DNA from: Pseudomonadota bacterium
GTDB taxonomy: Bacteria > Pseudomonadota > Alphaproteobacteria > Micropepsales > Micropepsaceae
Direction of reading: 5' to 3'
DNA: 6,785 nt
Assembly (NCBI GenBank): GCA_021808875.1
Contig: JAKBAU010000199.1
Location: 1-6,785 of the forward strand
A model generated the notes under the pieces. The model saw only the letters and a list, made by a program, of their open reading frames with translations. It ran no database searches and was not told where the DNA came from. Below are positions 5,951-6,785 of the stretch, piece by piece. Position 1 is the stretch's first letter, and each line of letters opens with the position of its first letter. Position numbers and translations under genes: made by a program.

Positions 5951-6785
5951 ATGTCCTACGTCAAAATCCTGGCACCGCTGAGCGGCGGCTCGCGCGATGC
6001 CAATGTGCTTGCCTGTGCGTTTGAGGCGGCCCGCCCGTTTGCGGCGCATGTCCAGGCGCTGTTCGTACGCCCGGATGCGACTGAAGCCATGCCGTTCTTT
6101 GGTGAAGGCGTGTCGGGGGTGGTTCTGCAGGAAATCATCGATGCTGCCAAGGAGGCTGCTGATAAGGCCGCCTCCGAAGCCTGTGCCGCGCTGAAGCAGA
6201 TCGTCGCTGAGGCCGGTCTCACTCTGACGGACAAGCCGCAGAAGTCTGACAGGGTAACGGTGTCCTGGCGTGAAATGCAGGGCAATTTTGCCACCCAGGT
6301 GGTCAATGCGGCACGACTGTCCGACATGGTAGTGTTTGGACCGCTGGGTCAGTCCGAAAAGCCAGGCCTGGCGGAGGCGTTCGATGCGACGCTGATGCAG
6401 ACCGGTCGGCCGGTGCTCTTGAGCGCCCATGTTCCGCCCAAGGATTTTGCCCGCCATATCGCCATAGGTTGGGATGGAAGCCTTGCCTGCGCACGGGCTC
6501 TGACTGCGGCGCTACCTTATCTCAAGCGCGCTGAATTCGTGGAAGTTTTCACGATTTTTCAGGGCTCTGCTCCCCAGGAGTTTGGTGAGGTCTGTGAATA
6601 TCTGAAACTTCACGACGTACGGGCCGAATCTCGCACCATCGAAGCCGGCGCAAGGCCTGTCGGGGAAGTACTTCTGGAAAGCGCCGCTGCCTCGCGTGCC
6701 GGATTTCTGGTGCTGGGAGGGTATGGTCACACCAGACTGCTGCAGCTGATTTTCGGCGGGGTGACGCGCCATGTCGTCAGCCATT
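5951..6785 (+). CDS. Two-domain universal stress protein (C-terminal end cut by window edge)
   Basis: 278 codons are visible before the window ends, with no stop. The protein is a tandem UspA-fold cytoplasmic stress protein. The first domain (about 1-160) starts YVKILAPLSGGSRDANVLACAF and ends DMVVFGPLGQ...TGRPVLLSA. The second (about 165 onward) starts ARHIAIGWDGSLACARAL and reaches LVLGGYGHTRLLQLIFGGVTRHV (253-275). That second motif fits the G-2X-G-9X-G nucleotide-binding signature from Gly256 to Gly269, but Gly270 replaces the usual Ser/Thr; the first domain lacks the signature. Family members are about 275-290 residues, so probably only a short tail is missing. GGAG at 5940-5943, 7 bp before the ATG, supports the start. 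Such proteins are associated with stationary phase, hypoxia and nutrient stress. It is divergent from the nadQ operon with no evident functional tie. Confidence 0.92.
   Translation, partial: MSYVKILAPLSGGSRDANVLACAFEAARPFAAHVQALFVRPDATEAMPFFGEGVSGVVLQEIIDAAKEAADKAASEACAALKQIVAEAGLTLTDKPQKSDRVTVSWREMQGNFATQVVNAARLSDMVVFGPLGQSEKPGLAEAFDATLMQTGRPVLLSAHVPPKDFARHIAIGWDGSLACARALTAALPYLKRAEFVEVFTIFQGSAPQEFGEVCEYLKLHDVRAESRTIEAGARPVGEVLLESAAASRAGFLVLGGYGHTRLLQLIFGGVTRHVVSH

Noticed and set aside
5737..6024. A 95-codon open frame on the plus strand upstream of and overlapping the stress protein
   Set aside because: It is out of frame with the well-supported stress protein gene, has no recognisable domain, and no ribosome binding site stands before its start.

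Overview
The window is GC-rich chromosomal DNA. It almost certainly comes from an alphaproteobacterium, most likely of the order Hyphomicrobiales (Rhizobiales). The pointers are the form of NadA (a lead-in ending in an IEWPVHAPY stretch), a NadQ-type NAD regulator, and the neighbouring two-domain universal stress protein. A Devosia-like genus is possible, but I cannot show that from sequence alone. I see no mobile element, RNA gene or CRISPR array. This looks like core genome, not an island.

Layout. (1) Positions 1-2163, minus strand: the start of a de novo NAD operon, nadA followed after 6 bp by nadB, which runs off the left edge. nadC would be expected beyond it. (2) Positions 2164-2378: a 215-bp divergent control region. 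It holds two copies of a 21-bp palindrome (arms TTATGCTC/GAGCATAA). One copy lies on the predicted -10 and transcription start of nadA; the other is centred 70 bp upstream. GC-rich hairpins lie nearer the divergent gene. (3) Positions 2379-3587, plus strand: an M20-family amidohydrolase. (4) Positions 3591-5719, minus strand: a probable three-gene operon of an HD-domain phosphohydrolase, a dual-specificity/tyrosine phosphatase-like protein, and nadQ, a Nudix-like winged-helix regulator of NAD synthesis. nadQ ends 3 bp from the convergent amidohydrolase. (5) Positions 5720-5950: a second divergent intergenic region. (6) Positions 5951-6785, plus strand: a two-domain universal stress protein cut by the right edge.

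How it fits together. NadB oxidises L-aspartate to iminoaspartate. NadA condenses that with dihydroxyacetone phosphate to quinolinate, the precursor of NAD. NadQ is the obvious candidate to bind the twin palindromes and switch nadAB according to NAD or nucleotide status. The palindromes lie between nadA and the amidohydrolase, so that enzyme may belong to the same regulon. The HD hydrolase and phosphatase genes share a transcription unit with nadQ and may have a link to nucleotide or NAD metabolism that has not been worked out. These two ideas are inferences and are the main points worth testing.
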